Of a stretch of DNA of 60,952 nt, positions 1 to 8,596 are shown piece by piece. Origin of the DNA: Pirellulales bacterium (lineage in GTDB: Bacteria > Planctomycetota > Planctomycetia > Pirellulales > JAEUIK01); contig JAHBXR010000030.1 of assembly GCA_019636335.1 (NCBI GenBank), forward strand, positions 1-60,952, in the 5' to 3' direction. The position numbers and the translations under genes are program-made. The number at the start of each line of letters is the position of its first letter. Positions within the stretch are counted from its first letter, which is position 1. The notes beneath the pieces are model-generated. The model was given only the letters and a program-made list of their open reading frames with translations. It was not told where the DNA came from and ran no database searches.

Positions 1-27
1 ACTACGACACCCCTGCGCGGAAAATAC

Positions 28-57
28 TTGGCACGCGCCGCCCCGTGTGGCCATACT
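28..57 (+). promoter_or_regulatory. Possible sigma70-type promoter of the cytochrome/WD40 gene
   Basis: TTGGCA at 28-33 and CATACT at 52-57 are separated by 18 bases and lie about 100 bases before the ATG at 155. The -10 region continues as CATACTGAGC, nearly the same ten bases as TATACTGAGC at 25325 in front of the PQQ-propeller gene. This is a pattern match only. Confidence 0.35.
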
Positions 58-154
58 GAGCGGTGCCTACCTTCGGACTTCGCCGCCAGCAGAGACGCGG
101 TCCGCCGGGTCCCGCCAGGACCTCCCCTCCCAGCCTCGAGAGAGTCGACACGCT

Positions 155-1570
155 ATGCTTTTGCCGACCCGCCCCTTCGTCGTGCGTGGAGTGCCCCTGT
201 CTCTCACGCTGGTCTGCCTTGCCCTCGTCTCCCCCGCGCAAGCTGATGAACCGGCCGCCGACGCCAGCGCCGAAGTCAGCTTCCGCCGCGACGTCGCCCC
301 CGTCCTCGTCGACCGCTGCCTCGGCTGCCACGGCCAGCAGGATGCCAAGGGAGAATACCAGCTCCACAACTTCGAATCGCTGCTGAAGGAGGGCTACAGC
401 GGTTCCCCCGTCGTCACGCCGGGCAAGGCCGACGAAAGCGAGCTCTACCTGCTCGTCGCGACAGACGACGCCGATACCCGCATGCCCAAGGAGGCCGACC
501 CCCTCACCGCCGAGCAGGTCGAGGCGATCAAGCGCTGGATCGATGCCGGAGCAAAGTTCGACGGCCCCGACCCGACGGCGGCGCTGGCCTCGATCGTGCC
601 GGGCAAACCCTATCCCCCCGCGCCGCAGGCCTATCGCGCTCCGCTGGCCGTCACGGCCCTGGCCTTCCATCCATCGGGAAACGAGCTAGCGGCCTCGGGC
701 TACCATGAGGTCACCCTCTGGAATCCCACCGATGGCGCACTGCTGCGGCGGATCGGCAACGTCGCGCAGCGCGTGTATGGCCTGGCCTACAACCACGACG
801 GATCGTTGCTCGCCATCGCCAGCGGCACGCCGGGCCAGGTCGGCGACGTGCGGCTCGTGAATCCGGCCACCGGCGAACTGGTGCGTGAACTGGGCCGCAT
901 GGCCGACGTCGTCTATGGCGTGGCCTTCAATCCTGACGGAACGCGACTGGCCGCATGCAGTGCCGATCGCTCGATTCGCGTCTACGACGTGGCTACCGGC
1001 GAGCAGCAACTCCTGATCGAAGATCATGCCGATTGGGTGCTGGCCGTCGCCTGGAGCCCCGACGGTTCGAAGCTCGCCTCGGCCAGCCGCGACAAGACGT
1101 CGAAGGTCTTCGACGCCGCCACGGGCGATTCGCTGGCCACCTTCGCCGGACATGGCGAAACGGTCTACTCCGTCAGCTTCAATGCCGACGGCGCGCAAGT
1201 GCTCACCGGCGGCGGCAACAAGGTGGTCCACATCTGGAACCCGGCCGACGCCGCCAAGATCGGCGATATCGGCGGCTATGGAGGCGACGTGACGCAAATC
1301 CTCGTCCGGGGCGATCAGATCTACAGTTCTTCGGCCGATACGCAGGCCCGGCAGCACGGTGGCGAAAAGCGCGAACAAGTCCGCGTCTACGCGGGTCATC
1401 GAGATTGGATCTATTCGCTGACGATCTCCGAGGCCGCGGGGCGCCTTGCCACCGGCGGATATGATGGCGAAGTGCGGGTTTGGAATCTGGCCGACGGGGC
1501 GCAGACGGCCGCCTTTATCGTTTCGCCCGGACTGGGCACGACGGCCGCCGCCCAGGCCGCGGCGCAGTAA
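155..1570 (+). CDS. Secreted planctomycete cytochrome c / WD40 propeller protein
   Basis: Predicted exported protein of 471 residues that joins a haem-binding domain to a WD40 beta-propeller. Residues 1-30 form a signal peptide (SLTLVCLALVSPAQA, cut before DEPAAD). The cytochrome domain runs to about residue 150 and has one CxxCH haem motif (CLGCH, residues 55-59); the Met in TRMPKEADP may be the distal ligand, and RWIDAGAKFDGP closes the domain. From about residue 170 there are repeated WD40 units with VAFNPDGTRLA, VAWSPDGSKLAS and VSFNADGAQVLTGG signatures. An upstream in-frame start at 47 would bury the signal peptide, so the ATG at 155 was chosen. The family is common and numerous in planctomycetes; its exact role is unknown. 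The mnmA gene follows after 37 bases and may be co-transcribed. Confidence 0.9.
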   Translation: MLLPTRPFVVRGVPLSLTLVCLALVSPAQADEPAADASAEVSFRRDVAPVLVDRCLGCHGQQDAKGEYQLHNFESLLKEGYSGSPVVTPGKADESELYLLVATDDADTRMPKEADPLTAEQVEAIKRWIDAGAKFDGPDPTAALASIVPGKPYPPAPQAYRAPLAVTALAFHPSGNELAASGYHEVTLWNPTDGALLRRIGNVAQRVYGLAYNHDGSLLAIASGTPGQVGDVRLVNPATGELVRELGRMADVVYGVAFNPDGTRLAACSADRSIRVYDVATGEQQLLIEDHADWVLAVAWSPDGSKLASASRDKTSKVFDAATGDSLATFAGHGETVYSVSFNADGAQVLTGGGNKVVHIWNPADAAKIGDIGGYGGDVTQILVRGDQIYSSSADTQARQHGGEKREQVRVYAGHRDWIYSLTISEAAGRLATGGYDGEVRVWNLADGAQTAAFIVSPGLGTTAAAQAAAQ

Positions 1571-1607
1571 GCCCGGCATCGGCCCACGCCTCTCGCGAGT
1601 TACGTGC

Positions 1608-2741
1608 ATGGCACGCGTCGTTCTGGCAATGTCGGGGGGAGTCGACAGCAGCGTCGCCGCCTGCCTGCTGCGCGATGCCGGGCATGAGGTGATCGGCCTC
1701 TTCATGCGGCACGGCGAGCCCGCCCCGGTCGCCTGTGCGATCAAGAACGAGTCATTTCCGGCCGACGCGAAGCTCGGCGCGCTGCCGATCGTCAATCCGA
1801 ACATGCACAAGCAGGGCTGTTGTAGCGCCGCCGACGCCGACGATGCACGCCGCGTCGCCGAACGGTTGGGCATCGTTTTCTACGCGCTCAACTTCGAGTC
1901 GGAGTTCGAGCAGATCATCGACTACTTTGTCGACGAGTACAGCTCGGGCCGCACGCCGAATCCCTGCGTCATGTGCAACAACTGGCTCAAGTTCGGCCGT
2001 ATCTGCGACTACGCCGACAGTATCGGCGCCGACTATGTCGCCACGGGGCATTACGCGCAGCTCACGCCGCCGGCCAGCGACGATGACTTTCCGGCGCTGC
2101 GGCGCGGGTTCGATGGCACGAAGGATCAGTCGTACGTGCTGTTCGGGCTCGATCGCGGCGTGCTGCCGCGGCTCCTCTTCCCGGTCGGCGGTTATCGCAA
2201 GGAGCGCATTCGCGAGCTGGCGCACGAGTTCAACCTGCGCGTGGCGGCCAAGCGCGACAGCCAGGAAATCTGCTTCGTGCCCGACAACGACCATGCCACC
2301 TTCGTGCGTCGCCGCCGCGGAGCCGAGGATCTCTCGGGCGAGATCGTCCTGGCCGATGGTACGGTGGTCGGTCGCCACGAAGGGCTCGAGGGGTTCACCA
2401 TCGGCCAGCGCAAGGGGCTGGGCGTGGCCCTGGGGGAGCGCCGCTTCGTCTTGCGCATCGAGCGCGACACCCGCCGCGTGGTGATCGGCACGCGCGACGA
2501 GTTGGCTCGCGGCGCGTTCACCGCCGAGCGCGCGAACTGGCTGATCGATGAGCCGAGCGAGCCGCTGCACTGCGACGTGCAGATTCGCTACAACAGCGTG
2601 GCCACGCCGGCCACCGTCCTTCCACTCGGCAAAGGCCGCTTCCGCGTCGAGTTCGACGAGCCGCGACACGGCATTGCCCCCGGCCAGGCCGCCGTCTGCT
2701 ACCACGGCGACCACGTCCTTGGCGGCGGCTGGATCGAGTAG
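1608..2741 (+). CDS. mnmA: tRNA-uridine 2-sulfurtransferase MnmA
   Basis: Cytoplasmic enzyme that thiolates the wobble uridine (U34) of tRNAs for Lys, Glu and Gln, using ATP and sulfur relayed to it. The 377 residues carry the PP-loop SGGVDSS (9-15) for ATP, the catalytic Cys120 in NPCVMCN, GHYAQL, the KDQSYVLFGL tRNA/ATP loop and the second catalytic Cys222 in DSQEICFV. The C-terminal half has the expected GFTIGQRKGLG stretch and beta-barrel. Compared with the E. coli protein there is an insertion of roughly 20 residues between LFMRHGE and the CCS motif (residues 37-70) with several extra cysteines. The ATG at 1608 is the one that places the PP-loop at the N-terminus; the longer open frame from 1446 overlaps the previous gene and was discarded. 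Confidence 0.95.
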   Translation: MARVVLAMSGGVDSSVAACLLRDAGHEVIGLFMRHGEPAPVACAIKNESFPADAKLGALPIVNPNMHKQGCCSAADADDARRVAERLGIVFYALNFESEFEQIIDYFVDEYSSGRTPNPCVMCNNWLKFGRICDYADSIGADYVATGHYAQLTPPASDDDFPALRRGFDGTKDQSYVLFGLDRGVLPRLLFPVGGYRKERIRELAHEFNLRVAAKRDSQEICFVPDNDHATFVRRRRGAEDLSGEIVLADGTVVGRHEGLEGFTIGQRKGLGVALGERRFVLRIERDTRRVVIGTRDELARGAFTAERANWLIDEPSEPLHCDVQIRYNSVATPATVLPLGKGRFRVEFDEPRHGIAPGQAAVCYHGDHVLGGGWIE

Positions 2742-2802
2742 CAGATTCGATCGAGGAATGCACTGGCTGTCAGCCTGTGCAGGGGCCAGCGGGGTGTAGC
2801 GG

Positions 2803-2888
2803 GGTAGCACCGATCATCTTGCGGAAAAAGCTCTCCTTTTGAAATGCACCCAAGTCGCAAGATGGTCGGTGTCGCGCAGCGACCAGAG
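2803..2888. repeat. 86-bp hairpin repeat, copy 1 (family D)
   Basis: An imperfect palindrome: arms at 2808-2823 (CACCGATCATCTTGCG) and 2856-2871 (CGCAAGATGGTCGGTG) pair at 15 of 16 positions around a 32-base loop. A second small hairpin, GTCGC-GCA-GCGAC, follows. The same 86 bases occur inverted at 12889-12974. The rest of the 242-base gap between mnmA and the convergent PDZ gene shows nothing else. Confidence 0.8.
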
Positions 2889-2983
2889 GGCAAGTGGAAG
2901 CCAAGCAATTTCAGCGTGGCGTCAGCGACTCCTCAGTATCTGTTCCTCGGCGCGGGCATGTTCGACGTTGGCAACAAGACAGA

Positions 2984-4492
2984 CTATTCCGGCTTCTGCG
3001 GCCCCGCGTCGAGCAGCTCGCGAAGTCGTTCAACTTCTGCATTGAGCGAGTTTAGTCGCTCGGCCGATTCGGACTCGGCCTGGGCACGGCGTGCCAGCTC
3101 GGCTTGCAACGTCTCGACAAGAGCCTGCAGGTTGCGCAGCCGCTGGCCAACCTCGCCGTCGCTGGCGGGGGGCGTCCCCTCCGGAGCGTTCTGGTTCTGT
3201 AATACCGTAGTGTTCAATCCACGGGCCGAGTTGCGAATCTCGAGCTGATTCGGCGCGATGCGTTGCACCTTGAGTTGCGGACCGAACCGCGAACGCTGCG
3301 CCGACTCGTCTGGCGACTGCGCACGAGGCGCCGCCTGATCGAGCACCTGGTTCTGCATCTGCTGGCTCATACCCGCCGCGCCAAGCGTGACGTCCGCCTG
3401 GCGTTTCTCTCCCGCGCGCTCGTAGCCGACCGAGAGATGATCGCCCGGTGCCCGCTTGAGAACCTGTGTCTGCACCTGATGCGCGTGGCGCACGGGTTGA
3501 TCTTCGATCGTGGTGAGCAGATCGCCATCCTCGATCCCGGCCTCGCGTGCCGGCAAGCCGTCGAAGGCTTCGAGCACCCGTACTCCGGCCCCCTGCGGAT
3601 CGGTCGACAACTTCAGCCCGATCGTCGGACGCTGATGCTCGAGCATGACCAACTCTCCGGGTACGACGGCCTTCGTTAGTCGGGTCACATGCGAGGTGGG
3701 GAGCGCGTAGCACCAACCGGTTCGTTCTTCGCCGATCTCGGTGGTGACGAGGATGCCGATCAAACGCCCTTCGTCATCGACCAAACCTGCCCCATGCGAG
3801 GTTTCGGCCGTGCGAACGTCCGACTGCAATAGCGGTGGCAGCTTGGCATCGGCCAGTCGGTCGACGCCGCTCAAAACGCCCTGCGAGACGAGCGCTCTCT
3901 CGGTGCCACTGGCGGCAGCGGTCATTACCGCGGAGCCGACACGTGGAATCTCGCCACTCACGGGCAGGCCGGGCAACCTGGCATCGGCTACCTGCAACAG
4001 GCAAAGGCCCGTGTAGCTATCGAAGACGCGCGGCTCGGCGTCGGCCTGCGAGCCGTCGGGCAAGGTGACTCGCACCTTCGAGGGGAGTGGCGACGCGAGC
4101 ATCGTGACGATCAATCCCTCTTCGAGCGCCACGCCCGAACCGACCGAGACCTCGGGAATTCTGTTCAGCGCATGGACGAGATTCTGCGATGCGACCACCG
4201 CACGTGGCTGACCATCGGGCCCCACGACCACGAGCCGAGAGGCAAGCCCGTTCTCGGCTTGTGTCTCGACGGTTGTCCCGTTCGAGGTGAAGGTCCTGGC
4301 TGCCTGACCGGCGCCGGCCGGACCTCCTCCGATCTCTTCCGCGGGCACGTCGGCCATAGCCCGCACGGTGACGGTGTTCGCCGAGAGTTGCTCGGCAATC
4401 TCGGCCGTGGGCAACTCGGTCGCCAGCATGCGGTCACTGCCGAAGGACAGCAGCACGCTGGCGAATGAAACTCCAAGAATCTGCCACCGCAT
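2984..4492 (-). CDS. HtrA/DegP-like PDZ protein, apparently without protease active site
   Basis: Exported protein of 502 residues with an N-terminal signal sequence (MRWQILGVSFASVLLSFG), a trypsin-like fold region (about 85-270), one PDZ domain (about 290-380, GVRVLEAFDGLPAREAGIEDG) and a C-terminal coiled coil (about 440-495, LRNLQALVETLQAELARRA). Where active HtrA proteins have TNxHV, this one has TMLASP, and where they have GNSGGP it has SHGAGL, so both the catalytic His and Ser appear replaced. It lies 51 bases downstream of the sigma/anti-sigma pair on the same strand and probably forms one operon with it. The order recalls envelope-stress operons, and a sensing or scaffold role for a dead protease is an inference. 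The HtrA kinship rests on the motifs only. Confidence 0.75.
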   Translation of the reverse strand: MRWQILGVSFASVLLSFGSDRMLATELPTAEIAEQLSANTVTVRAMADVPAEEIGGGPAGAGQAARTFTSNGTTVETQAENGLASRLVVVGPDGQPRAVVASQNLVHALNRIPEVSVGSGVALEEGLIVTMLASPLPSKVRVTLPDGSQADAEPRVFDSYTGLCLLQVADARLPGLPVSGEIPRVGSAVMTAAASGTERALVSQGVLSGVDRLADAKLPPLLQSDVRTAETSHGAGLVDDEGRLIGILVTTEIGEERTGWCYALPTSHVTRLTKAVVPGELVMLEHQRPTIGLKLSTDPQGAGVRVLEAFDGLPAREAGIEDGDLLTTIEDQPVRHAHQVQTQVLKRAPGDHLSVGYERAGEKRQADVTLGAAGMSQQMQNQVLDQAAPRAQSPDESAQRSRFGPQLKVQRIAPNQLEIRNSARGLNTTVLQNQNAPEGTPPASDGEVGQRLRNLQALVETLQAELARRAQAESESAERLNSLNAEVERLRELLDAGPQKPE

Positions 4493-4543
4493 GATTCGTC
4501 GCGAGCCATCGCTCGCCTCCCAGGCGAATAAACCTCAGACCGC

Positions 4544-5038
4544 TTAAATCGAAAGGTAGGCCACTTCCGAAGATTCTCCTTCGAGGAGATCGAACACCGC
4601 TTCGCGCTCGGGAATGGTCAGTTCCTCGACTTCTTCGTAGGAAGCGACCGGAACGAGCATCACCTCCGGAGCAACCGCGCTACCCGACGTCGTCGCCGGC
4701 GGCGCGACCATCCCCGCCACGGCCACCGCGGGGCGAGCATCGGCGGCCGGTCCGTGTCCGACCGAGGACGACTTCCAAACCGCCACGCCCCACACCGTGA
4801 GCCCCACGGCCGCCAGGCTGGCTGCCAGCGCCAGCGGCCAGCGCCGTGGCGCACGAGATCGCGCATAGGCAAACTCGCGCGGCACGTCGCGCCGCGCGGG
4901 AAACGCGGCCGACAGGTGTCGCGCGTCGTCGCGCAATTGTTCGGCCAGGGCGAGCAGTTCGGGCGAGTCGCGCAGATCATCGTTCAAGGCTGCCGCGGGC
5001 TGTTGCGGTTCGCCACGACTCGATTCGTCATATCGCAC
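4544..5038 (-). CDS. Putative membrane-anchored anti-sigma factor
   Basis: A 164-residue protein whose start overlaps the end of the sigma-factor gene by 11 bases, the usual sigma/anti-sigma arrangement. Residues 1-64 are charged and presumably cytoplasmic; 66-88 form a single membrane helix (WPLALAASLAAVGLTVWGVA); the rest is Ala/Pro/Val-rich and outside. No HxxxCxxC zinc motif is present, so it is not a classic zinc-containing anti-sigma (ZAS) protein. The function is inferred from position and topology, not from sequence similarity. Confidence 0.6.
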   Translation of the reverse strand: MRYDESSRGEPQQPAAALNDDLRDSPELLALAEQLRDDARHLSAAFPARRDVPREFAYARSRAPRRWPLALAASLAAVGLTVWGVAVWKSSSVGHGPAADARPAVAVAGMVAPPATTSGSAVAPEVMLVPVASYEEVEELTIPEREAVFDLLEGESSEVAYLSI

Positions 5039-5681
5039 GGGGAAATACCTCGTTCACGTCGCGCGGCACGTCGCGCAGTAATTCGGCCTGCGGGCCGGTG
5101 ATTCGTTCGCGCAGGGCGGCCAATCCATGATGAAGGCGGGACTTTACCGTTCCCAGCGGACATTCCATGACTTCGGCGATCTCTTCGTAGCTCAATTGTT
5201 CGCTGAACCGCAAGACGAGCACTTCGCGCTGCCCGTCGGGCAAGGTGGCCACGGCGCCCCACAGGCTCCGTTTCCATTCCTCGACTTCGACCCGGGTCTC
5301 GGCAGCCGGATGCTGGCGCGGCCGGCGCTCTTCGTTGCCCCACAGCACGCTCAGCTTGTTGCGCCAGATACCGCTGCGTCGGCGCTGACGACGATCGAGA
5401 TTCAGCAAGATGCCGTACAGCCACGTGTAGACGCTGCTGCGGCCACTGAAGCGATGCGATTCGCGCGCCAGCACGCAGAACGTCTCCTGCGCGAGATCCT
5501 CGGCGTCCCAGGGATTGCCCGTCATGATGAGCGCAGCGCGATGGATGCGCTCGAAATAGCGCGTCGCGGCGTCATCGACGTCGATCAATCCCACTGGGTC
5601 GAACCTTGCTTGGCAGGGGCGCCGCGTCCCGGGCCCGCGAAGCCCGGGCGAGCCGCACGAAAGGTCTGCACGGCTAGCCAC
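5028..5681 (-). CDS. ECF-type RNA polymerase sigma factor
   Basis: Sigma-70 family factor of the extracytoplasmic-function class, which directs RNA polymerase to a small regulon. Region 2 is visible around TGNPWDAEDLAQETF and SSVYTWLYGILLNLDRRQ; region 4 is the helix-turn-helix LSYEEIAEVMECPLGTVKS, preceded by LPDGQREVLVLRFSEQ. The open frame starts at a GTG at 5681, giving 217 residues, but the conserved part only begins at DDAATRYFERIHRAAL, so the GTG at 5594 (188 residues) is equally possible and would fit the usual ECF length. The gene overlaps the putative anti-sigma gene and is followed by the HtrA-like gene. Confidence 0.9.
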   Translation of the reverse strand: MASRADLSCGSPGLRGPGTRRPCQARFDPVGLIDVDDAATRYFERIHRAALIMTGNPWDAEDLAQETFCVLARESHRFSGRSSVYTWLYGILLNLDRRQRRRSGIWRNKLSVLWGNEERRPRQHPAAETRVEVEEWKRSLWGAVATLPDGQREVLVLRFSEQLSYEEIAEVMECPLGTVKSRLHHGLAALRERITGPQAELLRDVPRDVNEVFPRAI

Positions 5682-5795
5682 ATTCTACGTAGCACGTTCG
5701 GGGCGAACCAACGCCCCACGGTGTATTCATGCTTTTGTCGCTACAAGGCCGACAAAAGTTCTCGCGTGAACCGGAGTTCTTCGTCCGGGGTCCTC

Positions 5796-5825
5796 TTTTC
5801 ACGCAAGTCCCCCAACCGCTAGAAT
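5796..5825 (+). promoter_or_regulatory. Weak candidate promoter upstream of glgA
   Basis: TTTTCA (5796-5801) and TAGAAT (5820-5825) are 18 bases apart in the divergent gap between the sigma-factor gene and glgA. If used, it would give a leader of about 150 bases before the glgA ATG. Confidence 0.25.
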
Positions 5826-5982
5826 TTCGGCGTATTATTGAGGGTTATCGGCGGCGGTCAGGATCGACCGTCATCGTCCGCATAACCCGTCGCGGCGGGG
5901 CTGACACCGCCAGGCGGACGCGGTGTTCGTCCCCTTATTGCCGTCGGTCCTCAACCCCGGACCGGCGACCGGGAGCCCTGGC

Positions 5983-7473
5983 ATGCACATCCTGCTCGCT
6001 ACCAGCGAAGCGGTACCTTTCGCCAAGACAGGCGGTCTGGCCGATGTGGCCGGCGCGCTACCTAGCGCCCTTTCGAAGCAGGGGCACAAGGTCACCTTGA
6101 TGCTGCCGGCGTATCGTTCGGTGCGCCAAACGAACCTCCCCCTGCAGCCAACCGAGATCGAGTTCTCGTTCGCCATGGGGGCCCGCAACGTGACGGGCCG
6201 ACTGCTCGAAACGCGGCTGCCCGGCAGCGACGTGACCGTTTACCTGGTCGAGCAAGACGACTACTACGATCGCGACGGCCTGTATCGCAGCGGCAACGAA
6301 GATTACAAGGACAACTGCGAACGGTTCGTCTTCTTCTGCCGCGCCGTGCTCGAGACGATTCGCCACCTCGATACGCCGGTCGATGTGCTGCACGCGAACG
6401 ACTGGCAGACGGGACTGCTGCCGGCCTACTTGAAGATCGACTATCGCGGCGTGCCCGGCTACGAGCAGATCGCCTCGCTGCTCACGATCCACAACATGGC
6501 CTATCAGGGCCAATTCTGGCACTGGGACATGCTGCTCACCGGGCTCGACTGGAAATTCTTCAACTGGCAGCAGCTCGAGTTCTTCGGCAAGTTGAACCTG
6601 CTCAAGGCCGGACTCGTCTTTGCCGACGCCATCAACACGGTCAGCCCACGCTACGCTGAAGAGATCCAAGGCTCGGAGCAAGGTTGCGGGCTCGAAGGCG
6701 TGCTGCAGCAGCGACGGGCAATCTTGTCGGGCATCATCAACGGCGTCGACTACTCGGTCTGGAACCCGGCGACCGATCGGCACCTGGCGCAGACTTATGA
6801 CGTCGTGACGATCGCTACCGGCAAGCCCGCCTGCAAGGCCGCCCTGCAAAAGTTGCTCGGACTGCGCGAGGAGTCGCGTGCCCCGCTGGTCGGGCTCGTG
6901 GGCAGGCTCGTCGAGCAAAAAGGCATCGACCTGGTCACGCGCGTCATGCAAGAGTGGGTTCACCGCACCGAGATCCAGTGGGCCATTCTCGGCACGGGCG
7001 AGCCCAAGTACGAACAACAGCTCACCGCCCTGGCCGAGCGCTTCCCGCAACGCGTGGCCGTGAAGCTCGACTTCTCCGATCCGCTGGCGCACCAGATCGA
7101 GGCGGGCGCCGACATCTTCCTGATGCCGAGCCGCTTCGAGCCGTGTGGACTGAACCAGCTCTACAGTCTCAAGTACGGTACGGTACCGGTGGTGCGTTCG
7201 ACGGGGGGACTCGTCGATACGGTCACCGACACGAACGAGCAATCGCTGGCCGCCGGTACGGCCACGGGTTTCGCCTTCCACGACTACAGCACGCTGGGGC
7301 TTTCCGAGGCGTTGCGGCGTGCCCTGGACACCTACGAATCGCGGCCCGAGATCTGGCGCAAGCTGCAAGAAACCGGCATGCGGCAAGACTGGTCGTGGGA
7401 CGCGAGTGCCCGCAAGTACGCTGATCTGTACGGGCAAATCCTGGCCCGGACGCGACAGACCGTGCGGACCTGA
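5983..7473 (+). CDS. glgA: Glycogen synthase GlgA (ADP-glucose type)
   Basis: Cytoplasmic glycosyltransferase of family GT5 that extends alpha-1,4-glucan chains from ADP-glucose. The 496 residues match the usual length. The N-terminal MHILLATSEAVPFAKTGGLADV contains the KTGGL nucleotide-sugar motif (15-19); HANDWQTGLLPAY, TIHNMAYQGQF and the C-terminal Rossmann half with GLVGRLVEQKGIDL and MPSRFEPCGLNQLYSLKYGT (the catalytic ExxE-like region) follow. The ATG at 5983 was chosen because it puts the conserved MHILLATSE at the N-terminus; the upstream frame from 5923 lacks family residues. No other glycogen genes are adjacent, and a terminator-like hairpin follows. Confidence 0.95.
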   Translation: MHILLATSEAVPFAKTGGLADVAGALPSALSKQGHKVTLMLPAYRSVRQTNLPLQPTEIEFSFAMGARNVTGRLLETRLPGSDVTVYLVEQDDYYDRDGLYRSGNEDYKDNCERFVFFCRAVLETIRHLDTPVDVLHANDWQTGLLPAYLKIDYRGVPGYEQIASLLTIHNMAYQGQFWHWDMLLTGLDWKFFNWQQLEFFGKLNLLKAGLVFADAINTVSPRYAEEIQGSEQGCGLEGVLQQRRAILSGIINGVDYSVWNPATDRHLAQTYDVVTIATGKPACKAALQKLLGLREESRAPLVGLVGRLVEQKGIDLVTRVMQEWVHRTEIQWAILGTGEPKYEQQLTALAERFPQRVAVKLDFSDPLAHQIEAGADIFLMPSRFEPCGLNQLYSLKYGTVPVVRSTGGLVDTVTDTNEQSLAAGTATGFAFHDYSTLGLSEALRRALDTYESRPEIWRKLQETGMRQDWSWDASARKYADLYGQILARTRQTVRT

Positions 7474-7498
7474 TTTCACGGGTCGAAGAACATCGCGG

Positions 7499-7532
7499 CC
7501 CCCTGCGGCGACGAGGGGACTATTTTCTTTTT
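7499..7532 (+). terminator. Terminator-like hairpin after glgA
   Basis: CCCCT (7500-7504) pairs with AGGGG (7514-7518) and is followed by ACTATTTTCTTTTT, giving a short stem with a T-rich tract 26 bases after the glgA stop. The stem is only five pairs. Confidence 0.45.
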
Positions 7533-7614
7533 CGGCCGCATAGCTTCGCGAAATCGCCCGGCTTATAGTCGTTGGGTAGATGCTTACCCATGCGCCTTTC
7601 GGGGAGATCGACCG

Positions 7615-8529
7615 ATGTCCGCCGCTTCTGGAACGCTTTGCCGCCTCCGCTATGCCTCACGTCAATGCGCCGTATTCTCGGCCGTGGCTGCGCTCGTGAC
7701 GATCGCCGCGCTGGCCTCTTCGCCGGCTAGCGCGCAGCATGGATTCAGTGGCGGCATTCGCGGTGGCATGGGAGGCTTTGGCGGCACGATGGGGGGCTTC
7801 GGTGGCGTCGCGATGGGCCATCCCTTCGGTTCTTCGATGGGCCTGGTCGGTACGCCGGGCATGCACCCGTATGGCTACAACTACGCCGGCATGCCGTATG
7901 GTCCGAATCCCTACGCAGGACTTCATCCTCTCTCGCCGGCCGGACTGGGACCTTACAACCCAGCGATCGCACACCCCTACAATCCTTGGGGACCGATCAA
8001 CCCTGGTGGCAACCATCCGCTGACGCCGCTGTATCCCCCCAACCGCCCGCTGACGCCCCTTTATCCGGCGAACAACGACTACTGGCCCTGGTGGTGGTAC
8101 AACAATCCCGACTTCGGCTACACCTATCAGATGTATCCCTTCTCGAACTTCTGGGAGATGCTCGGCTTCTACGGCCACTATGGCTACTACGGTGGGCAGC
8201 AGGGCATGGTCGTGAGTGGCGTGCATGGCAACACACTGGCCAATCAGATCGGACTGGCCGCCGGCGATATCATCACGTCCGTCAACGGCCAGCCGGTGCA
8301 GAATGCCGAGCAATTCGTGCAGGCCTTGCGCGAGGCGAAAGGACCGATCACGCTCAGCGTCTACGACACGCGCAATGGGCGCACCTCGAACTTGAACTTC
8401 AACGCCGAGGATGCCGCGCGGTACGCTCCCCCGGGTTCCAGCGGCAACACGCCCGCCACCGAAGCGGAAGGCACGCGGCAAGATGTGCGCAACGTGGAAA
8501 GCGGCGAGAATAACGTGCCGCAGCAGTAG
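7615..8529 (+). CDS. Secreted Gly/Pro/Tyr-rich protein with C-terminal PDZ domain
   Basis: A 304-residue exported protein. The signal peptide ends near residue 40 (ALVTIAALASSPASAQ). Residues 42-90 are glycine- and methionine-rich (GGMGGFGGTMGGFGG), and residues 95-175 are Pro/Tyr/Asn-rich with a duplicated phrase (NHPLTPLYPPN, NRPLTPLYPAN). Residues about 205-265 form a PDZ domain (NQIGLAAGDIITSVNGQPV, EQFVQALREAKGP) like those that bind C-terminal peptides. No protease domain is present. It may be a cell-envelope scaffold or adaptor, but the sequence alone does not say. The start ATG at 7615 follows GGGGAGATCG. Confidence 0.8.
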   Translation: MSAASGTLCRLRYASRQCAVFSAVAALVTIAALASSPASAQHGFSGGIRGGMGGFGGTMGGFGGVAMGHPFGSSMGLVGTPGMHPYGYNYAGMPYGPNPYAGLHPLSPAGLGPYNPAIAHPYNPWGPINPGGNHPLTPLYPPNRPLTPLYPANNDYWPWWWYNNPDFGYTYQMYPFSNFWEMLGFYGHYGYYGGQQGMVVSGVHGNTLANQIGLAAGDIITSVNGQPVQNAEQFVQALREAKGPITLSVYDTRNGRTSNLNFNAEDAARYAPPGSSGNTPATEAEGTRQDVRNVESGENNVPQQ

Positions 8530-8557
8530 GTTTCGCGCGAGCGCGACCTACTTGCTG
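8519..8557. terminator. Hairpin between convergent genes
   Basis: CAGCAGTAGGT and ACCTACTTGCTG pair with one bulge around an inner CGCGC/GCGCG stem. The structure includes the stop codon of the PDZ gene and lies between two convergent genes, so it could terminate transcription from both sides. It lacks a clear T-tract. Confidence 0.45.
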
Positions 8558-8596
8558 ATGATAGCCAAATGACCTTCGCCGCCAGGCTCACCGCGA

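Noticed and set aside
1..154. A partial gene at the left edge
   Set aside because: The frames there are mirrors of the cytochrome gene or lack features; a promoter explains the stretch better.
6058..7479. A 473-codon minus-strand open frame
   Set aside because: Fully antisense to glgA, whose motifs are unmistakable; composition reflects the complementary strand only.
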